From contig NC_092228.1 in the NCBI RefSeq assembly GCF_036320965.1, positions 19,448,893-19,512,892 on the forward strand: DNA of 64,000 nucleotides, given 5' to 3'. Origin of the DNA: Panulirus ornatus (Eukaryota; Arthropoda; Malacostraca; Decapoda; Palinuridae). This document shows, in pieces, positions 11,773-23,054 of the stretch (positions are counted from its first letter, which is position 1; the number at the start of each line of letters is the position of its first letter). The translations under genes and the position numbers were made by a program. The notes under the pieces were generated by a model that ran no database searches, had not been told where the DNA came from, and saw only the letters and a list, made by a program, of their open reading frames with translations.

Positions 11773-11928
11773 TCAGGAAGCACAAGGCTTGCTACGGGGG
11801 AGGTCGCCTTCGGCCGCCACATTGACGGTCTTCTTCCCACGGTAAATGAAGCTAACCTTCAGGTTTGACGACCAGGAATGCTGCACGTACAGTGCGCCTC
11901 CCTCGACCCAACACATCCGGTACGGCAT
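11773..11928 (-). other. Antisense codon-biased ORF island (possible exon or pseudo-exon)
   Basis: On the minus strand a 52-codon stretch starts at an ATG at 11928 and ends at TGA at 11775-11773. About three quarters of codons end in G or C, like the FReD exons and unlike the surrounding DNA. It includes ALYVQHSWSSNLKVSF and KKTVNVAAEGDLP, which read like beta-strand-rich protein, loosely recalling large lipid-transfer proteins (vitellogenin/apolipophorin type). I find no strong splice sites, so gene status is unproven. The plus strand of the same stretch also has an open frame. Confidence 0.3.
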
Positions 11929-11978
11929 AACCATACGACAACACCACCAATTAACTCTCAGATCAACGGACTTCAAAG

Positions 11979-12071
11979 CACCAATATTTGGATAATCCTT
12001 ACCTACAACCACCAATATTTGGATAATCCTTACCTACAACCACCAATATTTGGATAATCCTTACCTACAAA
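11979..12071. repeat. 31-bp tandem repeat, three copies
   Basis: Three consecutive copies of a 31-bp unit containing CACCAATATTTGGATAATCC. They are almost identical. Confidence 0.95.
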
Positions 12072-12105
12072 CACCGCATCAGTGTGTACGTACGTAGCCA
12101 GGGCC

Positions 12106-12125
12106 GGGGGGGGGGGGGGGGGGGG
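12106..12125. repeat. Homopolymeric G tract
   Basis: Run of about 20 G, with a nearby duplicated segment (cacactggggagaatatg) just downstream at about 12145-12185. Confidence 0.9.
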
Positions 12126-12389
12126 CACCATAATGACCCAGGCACACTGGGGAGAATATGATCCAGGCACACTGGGGAGAATATGCGGCCGGAACTGTCC
12201 TCCCTCCCTCACTCACGGGCCTCCCTCACACACGCGGACCAAGTAACGGTCGCCAGACAGGAAAACCTTCCCAGTAAATGTGGGTCATTATACGGTCGGT
12301 CAGGCACACCACACTGGACCACGACAAACTGGCTGACGGACCACATGACGGTACAGGTCATCCAGGTTAGGCTGTGGCAACTCCTTTAA

Positions 12390-12735
12390 AGCACGACGGT
12401 ACAGTCTTACAGCACGACGGTTCAATGCTAGACCACGACGGTACAGTCCTAGACCACGACGGTACAGTCCTACAGCACGACGGTACAGTCCTAGAGCACG
12501 ACGGTACAGTCCTAGAGCACGACGGTACAACCCTAGAGCACTCGGTACAATCCTAGAGCACGACGGTACAATCCAAGAGCACGACGGTACAGTCCTAGAC
12601 CACGAGGGTACAATCCTAGAGCACGACGGTACAATCCTAGAGCACGACGGTACTATCCTAGAGCAGGTGGGTACAATGCTAAAGCACGAGGGTACAGTCC
12701 TAGAGCACGAGGGTACAATACTAGAGCACCTCAGA
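12390..12735. repeat. 21-bp minisatellite, about 16 copies
   Basis: Unit ACGACGGTACAGTCCTAGAGC with point variants (acaatcc, gaccacg). It has the same unit length as the 9.9-kb minisatellite but a different sequence. Confidence 0.95.
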
Positions 12736-12929
12736 CTGATAATATGGGAGAAACGGACACTGAGGAAATACTGTACAACTGAGGAAGAGCTGCGTCAGGT
12801 AGAGCAGTGAGGTAAGGTGTACCTGCTGTACCTCCTCGACATGACACACACACACACGGTCATCCTGGAAGGCACCATCACAACACGTCCTCACTATCAT
12901 CACCATCACACAACCTCACCCCAAGATGA

Positions 12930-15085
12930 TATAACCAGAGACTCCTTCCCAAGATAAGCCAGAGCCTCTCTTCCCGATAATAGCCAGAGCCTCACCCCCC
13001 CCCCCCCCCCGATAATAACCAGAGCCTCTCGCCCCGATAATAACTAAATCCTTACCCCCAGATAATAGCCAGACTCTCCCCCCGATAATAACCAGAGCCT
13101 CACCGCCAGATAATAACTAGAGCCTCTCCCCCGATAAAAGCAAGTCTCATTCCTAGCTAATAACCAGATCCTCACCCCAAGATAATAACCAGAGCCTCTC
13201 CCACGATAATAACCAGAGACTTTCCCCCGATAACAAGAGCCTCCACCCCGGATAATAACCAGAGCCTCTCCCCAATAATAACCAGAGCTTCACCCTCGAT
13301 AATAACCAGAGCCTCATCCCGATAATAACCAGAGCTTCACTCTCGATAATAACCACCAGAGCTGCTCTCCCGATAATAACCAGAGCCTCACCCCCGATAA
13401 TAACCAGAGCCTCTCCCCAGATGATAACCAGAGCCTTACCCCCAATAATTACAAGAGCCTCACCCCCGATAATAACCAGAGCCTCTCCCCCGATAATAAC
13501 CAGAGCCTCACCCCAATAATTACCAGAGCCTCATTCCCGATAATAACCAGAGCCTCTCCTCCGATAATAAAACAGAGCCTCACCCCCAATAATTACCAGA
13601 GCCTCACCCCCAATAATTACCAGAGCCTCACCCCCGATAATAACCAGAACCTCTCCCCGATAATAACCAGAGCCTCACTCCGGATAATAACCAGAGCCTC
13701 GCCCCCGATAACCAGAGCCTCACTCCGGATAATAACCAGAGCCTCGCCCCCGATAATAACCAGAGCCTCACCCCCGATAATAACCTGAGTTTCACCCCAG
13801 ATAATAACCAGAGCCTCTCCCCCGATAATAACCAGAGTTTCACCCCAGATAATAACCAGAGCCTCTCCCCCGATAATAACCAGAGCCTCTCCCCCGATAA
13901 TAACCAGAGCCTCACCCCAATAATTACCAGAGCCTCACCCCCGATAATAACCAGAGCCTCTCCCCCGATAATAACCAGAGTTTCACCCCAGATAATAACC
14001 AGAGCCTCTCCCCAGATGATAACCAGAGCCTTACCCCCAATAATTACAAGAGCCTCACCCCCGATAATAACCAGAGCCTCTCCCCCGATAATAACCAGAG
14101 TTTCACCCCAGATAATAACCAGAGCCTCTCCCCCGATAATAACCAGAGTTTCACCCCAGATAATAACCAGAGCCTCTCCCCCCCATAACAACCAGAGTTT
14201 CACCCCAGATAATAACCAGAGCCTCACCCACAGATAATAACCACAGCCTCACCCACAGATAATAACCACAGCCTCACCCCAGATAATAACCAGAGCCTCT
14301 CCCCCAATAATAACCAGAGCCTCTCCCCCGATAACAACCAGAGTTTCACCCCAGATAATAACCAGAGCCTCTCCCCCGATAATAACCAGAGTTTCACCCC
14401 AGATAATAACCAGAGCCTCTCCCCCCGATAATAACCAGAGTTTCACCCCAGATAACCAGAGCCTCTCCCCCCGATAATAACCAGAGTTTCACCCCAGATA
14501 ACCAGAGCCTCGCACCCGATAATAACCATAGCCTCTCCCCGATAACCAGAGCCTCGCACCCGATAATAACCATAGCCTCTCCCAATAATAATCAGAGCCT
14601 CTCCCCCGATAATAACCAGAGCCTCACCCCAGATAATAGCCAGAGCCTCAACCCCAGATAATAACCAGAGCCTCAACCCCAGATAATAACCAGAGCCTCT
14701 CCCCTGATAATAACCAGAGCCTCACCCACAGATAATAACCAGAGCCTCACCCACAGATAATAACCACAGCCTCACCCCAGATAATAACCAGAGCCTCTCC
14801 CCAGATAATAACCAGAGCCTCACCCACAGATAATAACCACAGCCTCACCCCAGATAATAACCAGAGCCTCTCCCCAGATAATAACCAGAGCCTCACCCAC
14901 AGATAATAACCACAGCCTCACCCCAGATAATAACCAGAGCCTCTCCCCAGATAATAACCAGAGCCTCACCCACAGATAATAACCACAGCCTCACCCCAGA
15001 TAATAACCAGAGCCTCTCCCCCAATAATAACCAGAGCCTCACCCCAGATAATAACCAGAGCCTCTCCCCCGGATAATAACCAGTG
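12930..15085. repeat. 23-bp minisatellite, about 90 copies
   Basis: Unit GATAATAACCAGAGCCTCAC plus CCC, with alternation between cctcacccc, cctctcccc and tttcacccc versions that create longer periods (for example a 3-unit period at 14720-15000). A run of C occurs near 12996-13010. The array ends about 40 bp before the proposed exon 2 acceptor. Confidence 0.97.
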
Positions 15086-15290
15086 TCGTCAGTAAGGTAC
15101 AGCGTGTCCTGTTGTACCCCCCCAGCAGGCTGATGGTGACGGTGGTACGTGGGAGGCGGGTCCTACCGGCAGGCAGATCGTGTCGCAGACCACCCCACTC
15201 AAACCTGCCAACTCCTCGGGCCTCAGGACCAGGCAGGTCTACGACTTCACCAGTAAGGTCCACCTCCAGCTTGGCTGGGTCCTCCTGCAA
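15039..15290 (-). other. Antisense ORF island opposite putative exon 2
   Basis: The minus strand is open for 84 codons. The part from about 15279 to 15112 is protein-like (KLEVDLTGEVVDLPGPEARG, then FEWGGLRHDLPAG), while the rest runs into the 23-bp minisatellite. An acceptor-like TTGCAG precedes it at about 15280. It could be an exon of an antisense gene together with 11928-11773, which has a similar beta-strand look, or an accident of composition. It competes with exon 2 for this interval. Confidence 0.25.
15126..15252 (+). CDS. Putative exon 2 of FReD lectin gene: linker
   Basis: A pyrimidine-rich tract (tgtcctgttgtacccccccag) precedes this 127-base exon, and A|GTAAGG follows it. It reads 42 codons in the phase needed on both sides: phase 0 from exon 1 and one extra base (A) that joins exon 3's GA to make Arg. 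The peptide is Gly/Thr/Ser-rich and would form a linker between signal peptide and FReD (it contains TPLKPANSSGLRTRQ, with an N-glycosylation site NSS). The acceptor is a CAGCAG tandem, so one codon may be included or skipped. The main doubt is that the opposite strand is also open here (15290-15039), so the exon rests on splice and phase agreement alone. Confidence 0.4.
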
Positions 15291-15426
15291 CCACGTAGTC
15301 TGGTGGGTCTACCTCACTGAGCATGGAACCTTCCCTCACACCTCACTGAGGATCTCTCTACCTACACGTGTGGTGGTGGACTGCATCACTACAATGCTCT
15401 ACCTCACCTACCTACCTCCTGTTGTA

Positions 15427-15915
15427 CGAGGTTAGCTGTCCTACACCACAGTACACACAGGTTAGCTGTCCTACACCACAGTACACACAGGTTAGCTGTC
15501 CTACACCACAGTACACACAGGTTAGCTGTCCTACACCACAGTACACACAGGTTAGCTGTCCTACACTACAGTACACACAGGTTAGCTGTCCTACACCACA
15601 ATGTACACACAGGTTAGCTGTCCTACACCACAATGTACACACTGGTTAGCTGTCCTACACCATAATGTACACACAGGTTAGCTGTCCTACACCACAGTAC
15701 ACACAGGTTAGCTGTCCTACACCACAATGTACACACAGGTTAGCTGTCCTACACCACAATGTACACACAGGTTAGCTGTCCTACACCACAATGTACACAC
15801 AGGTTAGCTGTCCTACACCACAGTGTACACACAGGTTAGCTGTCCTACACCACAATGTACCTACAGGTTAGCTGTCCTACACCACAATGTACACACAGGT
15901 TAGCTGTCCTACATC
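15427..15915. repeat. 30/32-bp minisatellite, about 16 copies
   Basis: Unit AGGTTAGCTGTCCTACACCA plus CAGTACACAC in the first half; a 32-bp version (CAATGTACACAC) in the second half. The length change is a 2-bp insertion spread by later amplification. Confidence 0.97.
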
Positions 15916-16900
15916 ATAAAGTGTTCTTGATCACCTCTGTCACTAGTATATCCCACAGTTCAGTTCTGTAGCGCAGACCTTGACCCCAGCCTGCATCAGT
16001 ATATAGCGACCATTAGGGCGGGGGGGTTATAATAATCATGCAGCTACAGGTGACCACAGTACTGGACTGATGCATGATATCCTGCATGATGGTACTAGAG
16101 CAGAGTCTGATGCCCCAGTGCATGACCTTGGTTAAGTGCTGTTACCCAAGATAACTCGTCCGTATGTGTGGCTCACTTGGAATGACTTCACCACTCTGTT
16201 GGAGGGGCTGTCTCACCCACCAGTGTACAACCCTGGTGACCTCTGTCTCACCCATCTGTGTACAACACCTCTGTCTCACCCACCAGTGTACAACCCTGAT
16301 GACCTCTGTCTCACCCACCAGTGTACAACCCTGGTGACCTCTGTCTCACTCTTCTATATCCTGCTTGGAGCTCTCGTTCCCCTGTATGTAGCCATAACTT
16401 CCTCCTGTCTTGTCTAACCCGTCTGTAGCGGCCAGTAACTTGTGCTGCTTCCCCCTCATTCACTGCCTTGTGTTCTACGTCACCAGTGCGTGACCTCGGC
16501 GCTGTAAGATGACCCCGGGTCTGCTAAACACCAGGTTGCAGCAGTGTCTTAGTTACAGTGTGGGCTGGTCTTCACCAACAGTGTTCAAGTCTTGGTCATT
16601 ACCTTCCTAGTATATCCACATCACCACCACCACCAGCTACTTTACAGCCGTCTTCCTTGTAGTTTTGGTCTGTCTGACAGCACCAGCCTGTAGCCCTGGT
16701 CACTAAGCTCCGCCACTCCGTTCCTCGTGACTGGTTCTTCCTGTGTTCTGAAGCATCATTATCAGTCTTGTGTGCTTCAGTGGTCTGCAGCAGTGGTGAA
16801 CACTCTGGTCTGAGGTCCACGACTCCGACCACCTGGTACCACCACCTTCGTGCAGGAGTGAGTGAGTGCGTGGCCAGTCCGCCCCTTGGTCGGTTCTCCT
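15916..16900. other. Intron segment with a short direct repeat, no gene
   Basis: About 1 kb of mixed sequence. At 16209-16350 the phrase GTCTCACCCACCAGTGTACA and its variants recur four times. No exon with good splice borders in a useful phase was found. Confidence 0.4.
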
Positions 16901-16905
16901 TCACT

Positions 16906-16956
<51 letters not shown>
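16906..16956. repeat. (GT)n microsatellite
   Basis: About 25 GT units. Confidence 0.95.
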
Positions 16957-16959
<3 letters not shown>

Positions 16960-17393
16960 CATGAGTCACAACCGGCTTCACGACTTATGCAATTTTAATC
17001 AACCTTCAAAGTCCTCCATCACATCTAACCTGTGGCACACTGAATTTTCAGGTCAAACTTCACACAGTTCTCGCAGCTAAGACCAATTTTTGCAGAAGTG
17101 TTGACTCACGTACAGAATATAAATATCGTCGCTTTTTGATAACCATAATTCTCGTCTCGCATCATAAAAACCTCAAAAATACAATAAAAAAAGTTTGAGA
17201 ATATCTATCTTTCGAACCTTTATTTTTTTTACTGCTAAAGAAGAAAACTAAGACTAAAAAGCAATATCTTCCAACCATCCTCTGACTTTTCAAACCATTA
17301 CAGACGTATTAACAGAAGCGTATTAGAAATCTCAAGTCTGGTTGGTTACCCCAGCTAAGGTGTGGTGGACGACAAAGAGTCACAGAGATAAGT

Positions 17394-17807
17394 GTGTATC
17401 ATCAAGCGCCGCTCACCGTCGTATTGAACGCTCTTCACAGCCGAAGCTTCGCTGGCGTTCAGCGCTCTGAGCCACGGCGACCCCCCAAAAAACTTTCTCT
17501 CGCTATTAAGTTCTGGCTAAACAGACTGTCACAAGGGAAAGTACCGCTCAACGTCTTAACGATCGCTACCGAAACCTCCTTCCTCCAACACCGCTGCCGT
17601 GAACAGCGGCTCACTGTCTCTCCGCCAGTACCGCTGTCCTTGCCTCTGCTCCAACTTGATCATATCAGTTCACTCCACTCTGCTCCGAAGTCTCGCGCGC
17701 TGGTGACGCGTACTGCTCCGGGACTTCGAGCGCTGGCGACGCGTACTGCTCCGGCAGTGTCAGAGGAGACAGCATGGTATAGTGACGTGCAGCGGCTTGT
17801 ATGGTGA
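17394..17807 (+). other. CpG-rich open reading frame of unknown origin
   Basis: An open stretch of about 138 codons on the plus strand in CpG-rich DNA. Near its end it contains an imperfect direct repeat of about 30 bases (GCGACGCGTACTGCTCCGG-type, at about 17700 and 17728). The peptide includes RSEPRRPPKKLSLAIKFWLN, which might be a helix-turn-helix of a decayed transposon. I do not recognise a family with confidence. A CpG-rich regulatory stretch is equally possible. Confidence 0.2.
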
Positions 17808-18149
17808 CCATACCTCAAAAAAAAAAAGGTTAAAATGGTGAACAGATGATGACTTAATGAACAACAATGATAATGAGATGCGGCAAAAACAGTGTTGTTA
17901 GGTTTAATGTCATGAACAGTGTTTCCCTCGAGCCCAGACATGTGTTTTCCTTGAGGCCATCACAAATATCGCTGAACAAAAATCAGTCTAAATACATCCC
18001 CGACGTATATATGGTGGTATTAAATGGAATATGAATATCGATGAATATCGCGTGTCACTGACAAGTATTATTGTTTTTTTTCAGAAACATGGACAAATAC
18101 GGGGGATAAACGTCAATACTTGAATACTTTACTGGAGGAAAAGAGGAAG
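17808..18149. other. AT-rich intron segment, nothing recognised
   Basis: Contains a short poly(A) run at about 17817-17827 and no coding or repeat signal I can support. Confidence 0.4.
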
Positions 18150-18580
18150 TCATGTGGGTAAAAAGAGGATTGTGAAAGTAAACGAGCTTGGAGAAAAACG
18201 TTTGTGAGAAAAACGTTTGTGTATAGATACCAGGAGAGATAAGAGCGCAGAGACTGGCAGAAGCGGAGAGTAAGTAAATGAAGTTAAGGAAAAAATGGGT
18301 GAGGAATGGAAGGTATCTAGCGAAGCAGCGTGAACACGCGCGAGTGAAGTGTGTGGCATGCGGGAGGTGGGTCTGTCAGAAAGGGCTGAGAGCGGTTGGA
18401 AGACGAAGTCCTTCGTGAAGGAGGAAAGACAGCATATGGGCGAACTGTTCACGACAATACCGAGAAGATTAATAAAGAATTACATTAAATACGAAAGGAG
18501 AATTCCCCTTAATGCTCAAAGTAATCGTAGGGAATTCATAAACAGATGACGGATATAGAACACACAAGATACAAGAGGAC
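18150..18580 (+). mobile_element. Degenerate RTE-like LINE linker fragment
   Basis: The plus strand gives pieces such as MREVGLSERAESGWKTKSFV and KEERQ. These line up with the linker of LINE copy 1 on the minus strand (GIRKVGDGQIRKGNEWWDEE then KEKRE). Frames are broken several times. The match is by eye and weak, but orientation and order agree. Confidence 0.4.
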
Positions 18581-18884
18581 ATGTAGGAAACTATGATAAA
18601 TGTAAGGGCCTCCCGTGCGAGTATATCAGTATATTCTGTTTTCTGGGGGAAAACAAGTACAGAGAAGGGTTACAAAACTAATTCCAACCCTTACGAAAAC
18701 TGTGGAGATGAAAGTCTTTCTCACTTAGGAAGCCAAGACAGCGTTTATACAACTTTTCCCAAATTCTGAATAAATACCACGATATACATCTTGAAAACCA
18801 TATACAAATTGAAGGCAACAAAATAACCATTATATATGGAATTGAATTAATCATAAAGATTCTGAGTTCAATAATAACCTTAAC

Positions 18885-19328
18885 ACACAAGGTGGGAGGA
18901 GCTGTTCAGTGTAGGACAATGTGGGAGGAGCTGTTCAGTGTAGGACGACGTGGGATGAACTGTTCAGTGTAGGACGACGTGGGATGAACTGTTCAGTGTA
19001 GGACGACGTGGGATGAACTGTTCAGTGTAGGACGACGTGGGATGAACTGTTCAGTGTAGGACGACGTGGGATGAACTGTTCAGTGTAGGACGACGTGGAC
19101 GTGGGATGAACTGTTCAGTGTAGGACAACGTGGGATGAACTGTTCAGTGTAGGACAACGTGGGATGAACTGTTCAGTGTAGGACAACGTGGGATGAACTG
19201 TTCAGTGTAGGACGACGTGGGATGAACTGTTCAGTGTAGGACAACGTGGGATGAATTGTCCAGTGTAGGACAACGTGGGAGGAGGTGTTCAGTGTAGGAC
19301 AACGTGGGAGGAGGTGTTCAGTGTAGGA
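18885..19328. repeat. 29-bp minisatellite, about 15 copies
   Basis: Unit GGGATGAACTGTTCAGTGTA plus GGACGACGT. It stops only about 44 bp before exon 3, with one 6-bp insertion (gtggac) at about 19096. Confidence 0.97.
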
Positions 19329-19372
19329 ACCATGTTTGCGTCAGACGTAAGAGAGTTGGTCATCTTCTGCAG

Positions 19373-19530
19373 GATCCTTCCACGTGGCCACCAGCTGCCA
19401 GGACGTGCAGGCCACGCAGGGCGCCACCACCACCGGCATCTACCTCATCCACCCGCCCAACCTCGTCCAGGGACCATGGAAGGTCTTCTGCGACCTGGAG
19501 AGCGAGGGAGGCGGCTGGACGGTCTTCCAG
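19373..19530 (+). CDS. FReD lectin gene exon 3: N-terminal part of fibrinogen-like domain
   Basis: This exon opens the fibrinogen C-terminal-like domain. Acceptor CTTCTGCAG precedes it, and the donor is CAG|GTCGGT. It reads SFHVATSCQDVQATQ..., then GIYLIHP, PWKVFCDLE and GGGWTVFQ, the hallmark N-terminal FReD block. The two cysteines (C77 and C108 in the joined model) form the first conserved disulfide of the family. The first two bases complete a codon begun in the upstream exon; the exon ends in phase 0. High G/C at third positions marks it as coding. A (CA)n tract begins 11 bp after the donor and a 29-bp minisatellite ends 44 bp before the acceptor. Confidence 0.92.
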
Positions 19531-19537
19531 GTCGGTA

Positions 19538-19540
<3 letters not shown>

Positions 19541-19571
<31 letters not shown>

Positions 19572-19587
19572 CTACTACTACTACTAC
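19541..19587. repeat. (CA)n(CTA)n microsatellite next to exon 3 donor
   Basis: About 14 CA units then about 6 CTA/ACT units, beginning 11 bp inside intron 3. Confidence 0.95.
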
Positions 19588-19872
19588 ATTTCCTTCATAA
19601 TTAGATTGAATCTTTGGTGACGATATTCAAATATTCTCTCACACTTGAGGTGAAAGTGGATCTTGAAATGAGCAATATTTGCTCAGGCGGTCATCATGCC
19701 ACCAAGCACCTCAGACCTCCACCAGTAGTATACTGTTATACTGATACTACGCAGTGTGGCGTGTCTCACCGTATCATACCCTCTCTCTCGTACCACCACT
19801 GGGTCTACCACTGCGGGAACCTGCCACTTGGTCTTCCCTCCCACTGGACGCCGTCCGACGCGCCTGGCACAG

Positions 19873-19966
19873 GTGAGGGACGACGTTGAGCCGCACGAGA
19901 ACTTCATGCGTGCCTGGGAGGACTACAAGGTCGGCTTCGGCGACTTCGACCGCGAGTTCTGGTTAG
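19873..19966 (+). CDS. FReD lectin gene exon 4
   Basis: Acceptor GGCACAG precedes the exon, and the donor is TTAG|GTAAGT. It joins exon 3 in phase 0 to continue ...GGGWTVFQ|VRDDVEPHENFMR, then WEDYKVGFGDFDREFWLG. The WxxYxxGFGxxxxEFWLG block is a diagnostic FReD motif. The exon ends after the first base of a Gly codon (phase 1), completed by exon 5, 34.6 kb downstream. Intron 3 is only 342 bp. The canonical second Arg of FQRR is changed to VR here, a mild variation. Confidence 0.92.
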
Positions 19967-20610
19967 GTAAGTCGTGCTGTGTCGTACTGACCCCCCGCGC
20001 ACGGCTGGGGTTCGAGGGGGGGCGCTCAACTGAGCCACGAGTTTCACCCAGTGGTAAGTCACACGGCTCCATCATACATAGTGTCTGGTGACTTAAGTCA
20101 CACGACTCCGTCATACATAGTGTCAGGTGACTTGTGTAGTGAGCCATGTGGTTTTCTAAAGCTACTGGCGTGTGCGAGTGAAGGGAAAGAGCGTGACAAA
20201 CGATCACAAAACACCATCTTTAAAACCCAGGCACGACACGTTCAGTATACGTTCCGTCTGGGAGAGACTTAAAGTCGTGTGTCACACTGAGCAATTCACG
20301 CTATACCTGGCAGGCAATCTGAGGTAATGACTGATCTAAACAACACCTCAGGGCTAATTGTCTTCAAAAGTTACTTACTTTTCCCAGCCTCGTCTCACAA
20401 CGGGAGGTTAACAACCCTTCGTTAACATTACGTCTCCCATGTATGGTTAGGGAAAACTTGCAAAGTTGCAGTTCATGATCTAATAATACTAAGTTGTGGC
20501 ATTAATATTAAGCTGATATATGACCATTTTTTTTTCAGCATTATTTATAACATGTAATGTAATGTGTCTGTCTGTATGTGTGGACAATAAGACAGAGGAC
20601 TTGTTCCACC
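19967..20610. other. Start of the 34.6-kb intron 4
   Basis: Mostly unique sequence with a short direct repeat of about 44 bp (CATACATAGTGTCTGGTGAC-like) at about 20070-20135. No further exon was found. Confidence 0.5.
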
Positions 20611-20617
20611 ACACACA

Positions 20618-20660
<43 letters not shown>
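20611..20660. repeat. (CA)n microsatellite
   Basis: About 25 CA units with one interruption. Confidence 0.95.
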
Positions 20661-20662
<2 letters not shown>

Positions 20663-20699
20663 GTCCATGACTGTCTGACTTAACAAGAACACTGGAATG

Positions 20700-22170
20700 G
20701 TCTCCTACCCCATCACCACTAGCGTCTCCTCCTGCCCCATCACCACCATAGTCTCCTGCCCCCCATCACCACCATAGTCTCCTGCTCCATCACCACCACA
20801 GTCTCCTGTCCCATCACCACCACAGTCTCCTGCCCCATCACCGCCATAGTCTCCTGCCCCCATCACCACCATAGTCTCCTGCCCCATCACCACCACAGTC
20901 TCCTGCCCCATCACCACCACAGTCTCCTGCCCCATCACCACCATAGTCTCCTGCCCCATCACCACCATAGTCTCCTGCTCTATCACTACCACAGTCTTTT
21001 GCCCCATCACCACCATAGTCTCCTGACCCATCACCAACATAGTCCTTCCCTAACGCATCATCGCCATAATCTCGACCCATCACCACCATAATCTCCAACC
21101 CCATCACCATCATAGTCTCCTGTCCCATCACCGCCATAGTCTCCTACCCTATCACCACCGTAGTCTCTTGCCCCATCACCACCACAATCTCCTGCCCCAT
21201 CACCGCCATAGTCTCATACCCCATCACCACCATAGTCTCTTGACCCATCACCACCATAGTCTCACACCCACCACCACCATTGTCTCCTACCCCATCACCA
21301 CCATAGTCTTCAACCCCATCAACCACAGTCTCAACCCATCACCACCATAGTTTCCTGACCCACCACCACCACAGTTTCCTGCCCCATCACCATCGAGTTT
21401 CCTACCCCATCACCACCATAGTCTCCTGCCCTATCACCGCCATAGTCTCCTACCCCATCACCACCATAGTATCCTACCCCATCACCACCAAGGTCTCCTA
21501 TCCCATCACCACCACAGTCTCCAGCCCATCACCACCATTATCTTCTATGCCATCACTACCATAGTCTCCTCACCCATCACCACCATAGTCTACCCCATCA
21601 CTATCATAGTCTCTTGACCCATCACCACCATAATCTCTACCACATCACAACCATAGTTTCAACCCATCACCACCATAATCTCCTACTGCACCATCATCAC
21701 CATAGCCTCCTGACTCATCACCAACATAGTCTCCTGCGGTCCCATCACGACCATAGCTTCCTATCCCATCATCACCATAGCCACCTGCCCCATCACGGCC
21801 ATAGTCTCCTAATGCACCATCACCACTACAGTATCCTGCTGTCCATCACTACTATAGTCTCCTACCCCGTCACTACCATAGTCCCCTGCCCCATCACGAC
21901 CATAGTCTCCTGCTCCATCGCCACCATAGTCTACTGCCCCATCACCACTATAGTCTCCTATCCCATCACTACTAGAGGCTCCCATCCCATCACAGTCCCA
22001 CTCCATCACCATCATAGTCTCCTGCCCCATCACCACCATAGTCTCCTGCCCCATCACCACCATAGTCTCCTGCCCCATCACCACTACAGTCTCCTACCCC
22101 ATCACCACCATAGTCTCCTGTCCCATCACCGATATAGTCTCCCCGTGACCCATCACCACCACGGTCTATC
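20700..22170. repeat. 24-bp minisatellite, about 60 copies
   Basis: Unit CCATCACCACCATAGTCTCC plus TGCC, with many point variants and a few indels. Being eight codons long it yields Gly/Asp-rich or His-rich frames on both strands, which I do not regard as genes. Confidence 0.97.
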
Positions 22171-22439
22171 TTACATGCATCTCCATCAGTGTTACAGGAA
22201 TACAGTGTGATAATCGTATAATACAAAAACTTGGCCAGTGAAATATTAAGATATAATATCCAGGCCGTCACGTACTGCAAGAAGCCATGTTTAGATATCT
22301 AAATCACGGTTATTCACGAAGACGAATAAAATTCATTTAGAAAATCGACGTAGCACAGAATCTCTTACAGGCGTGAGTGTACAATACATCTGTATCTAGG
22401 ATCCCTTATCTCAGGGTGAATGATATATACAAAGGCAAG

Positions 22440-22600
22440 AGTACCTAGTGTGGGGTGTCCTACATGGTTGTGGGGTGGAGGGCTGACTGTGGGGTGGTGG
22501 GCTGGTGTGTGGGGTGGAGGGCTGTGTGCAAGGTGGTGGGCTGGTGTGTGGGGGTGGTGGGCTGGTTGTGGGGACGTAGGGCTGGTTGAGGGCTGGGGTT
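22440..22600. repeat. G-rich degenerate repeat
   Basis: Irregular repeats of TGTGGGGTGGTGGGCTGG. Strong G clustering on the plus strand suggests possible G-quadruplex formation. Confidence 0.8.
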
Positions 22601-22670
22601 ATAAAGTATGAAACTGATCCTCGTCCCAAGCCAACCTCACAAGTGCCAAGCTGTAAAGTGGTAGCTCAAA

Positions 22671-22700
22671 CACACACACACACACACATACACACATACA

Positions 22701-22780
<80 letters not shown>
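22671..22780. repeat. (CA)n microsatellite with CATA interruptions
   Basis: About 55 dinucleotide units in three sub-runs. Confidence 0.95.
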
Positions 22781-22783
<3 letters not shown>

Positions 22784-22926
22784 TCAGGGGGAGTCAGAGG
22801 GAACGTAGATGTCAAGCGAGGGAGGGAGGGAAGAATATGTGAGGAGAATGACACTCACCATAGGTCGAGGGTCATGTGTATGGAAGCACCCGAGACTGTC
22901 ACGACGTAGAGACATGCTACTGATAA

Positions 22927-22930
<4 letters not shown>

Positions 22931-22988
<58 letters not shown>
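22931..22988. repeat. (GA)n microsatellite
   Basis: About 29 GA units just before the large satellite. Confidence 0.95.
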
Positions 22989-22990
<2 letters not shown>

Positions 22991-23054
22991 ATGCTGTGAC
23001 TAGTGAATGGACACGGTGAACAATGACAGACACAACCATCACTTAATGGCAGAG

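Noticed and set aside
20705..22280. Gly/Asp-rich minus-strand frames and a His-rich plus-strand frame
   Set aside because: 24-bp minisatellite; eight-codon periodicity explains them.
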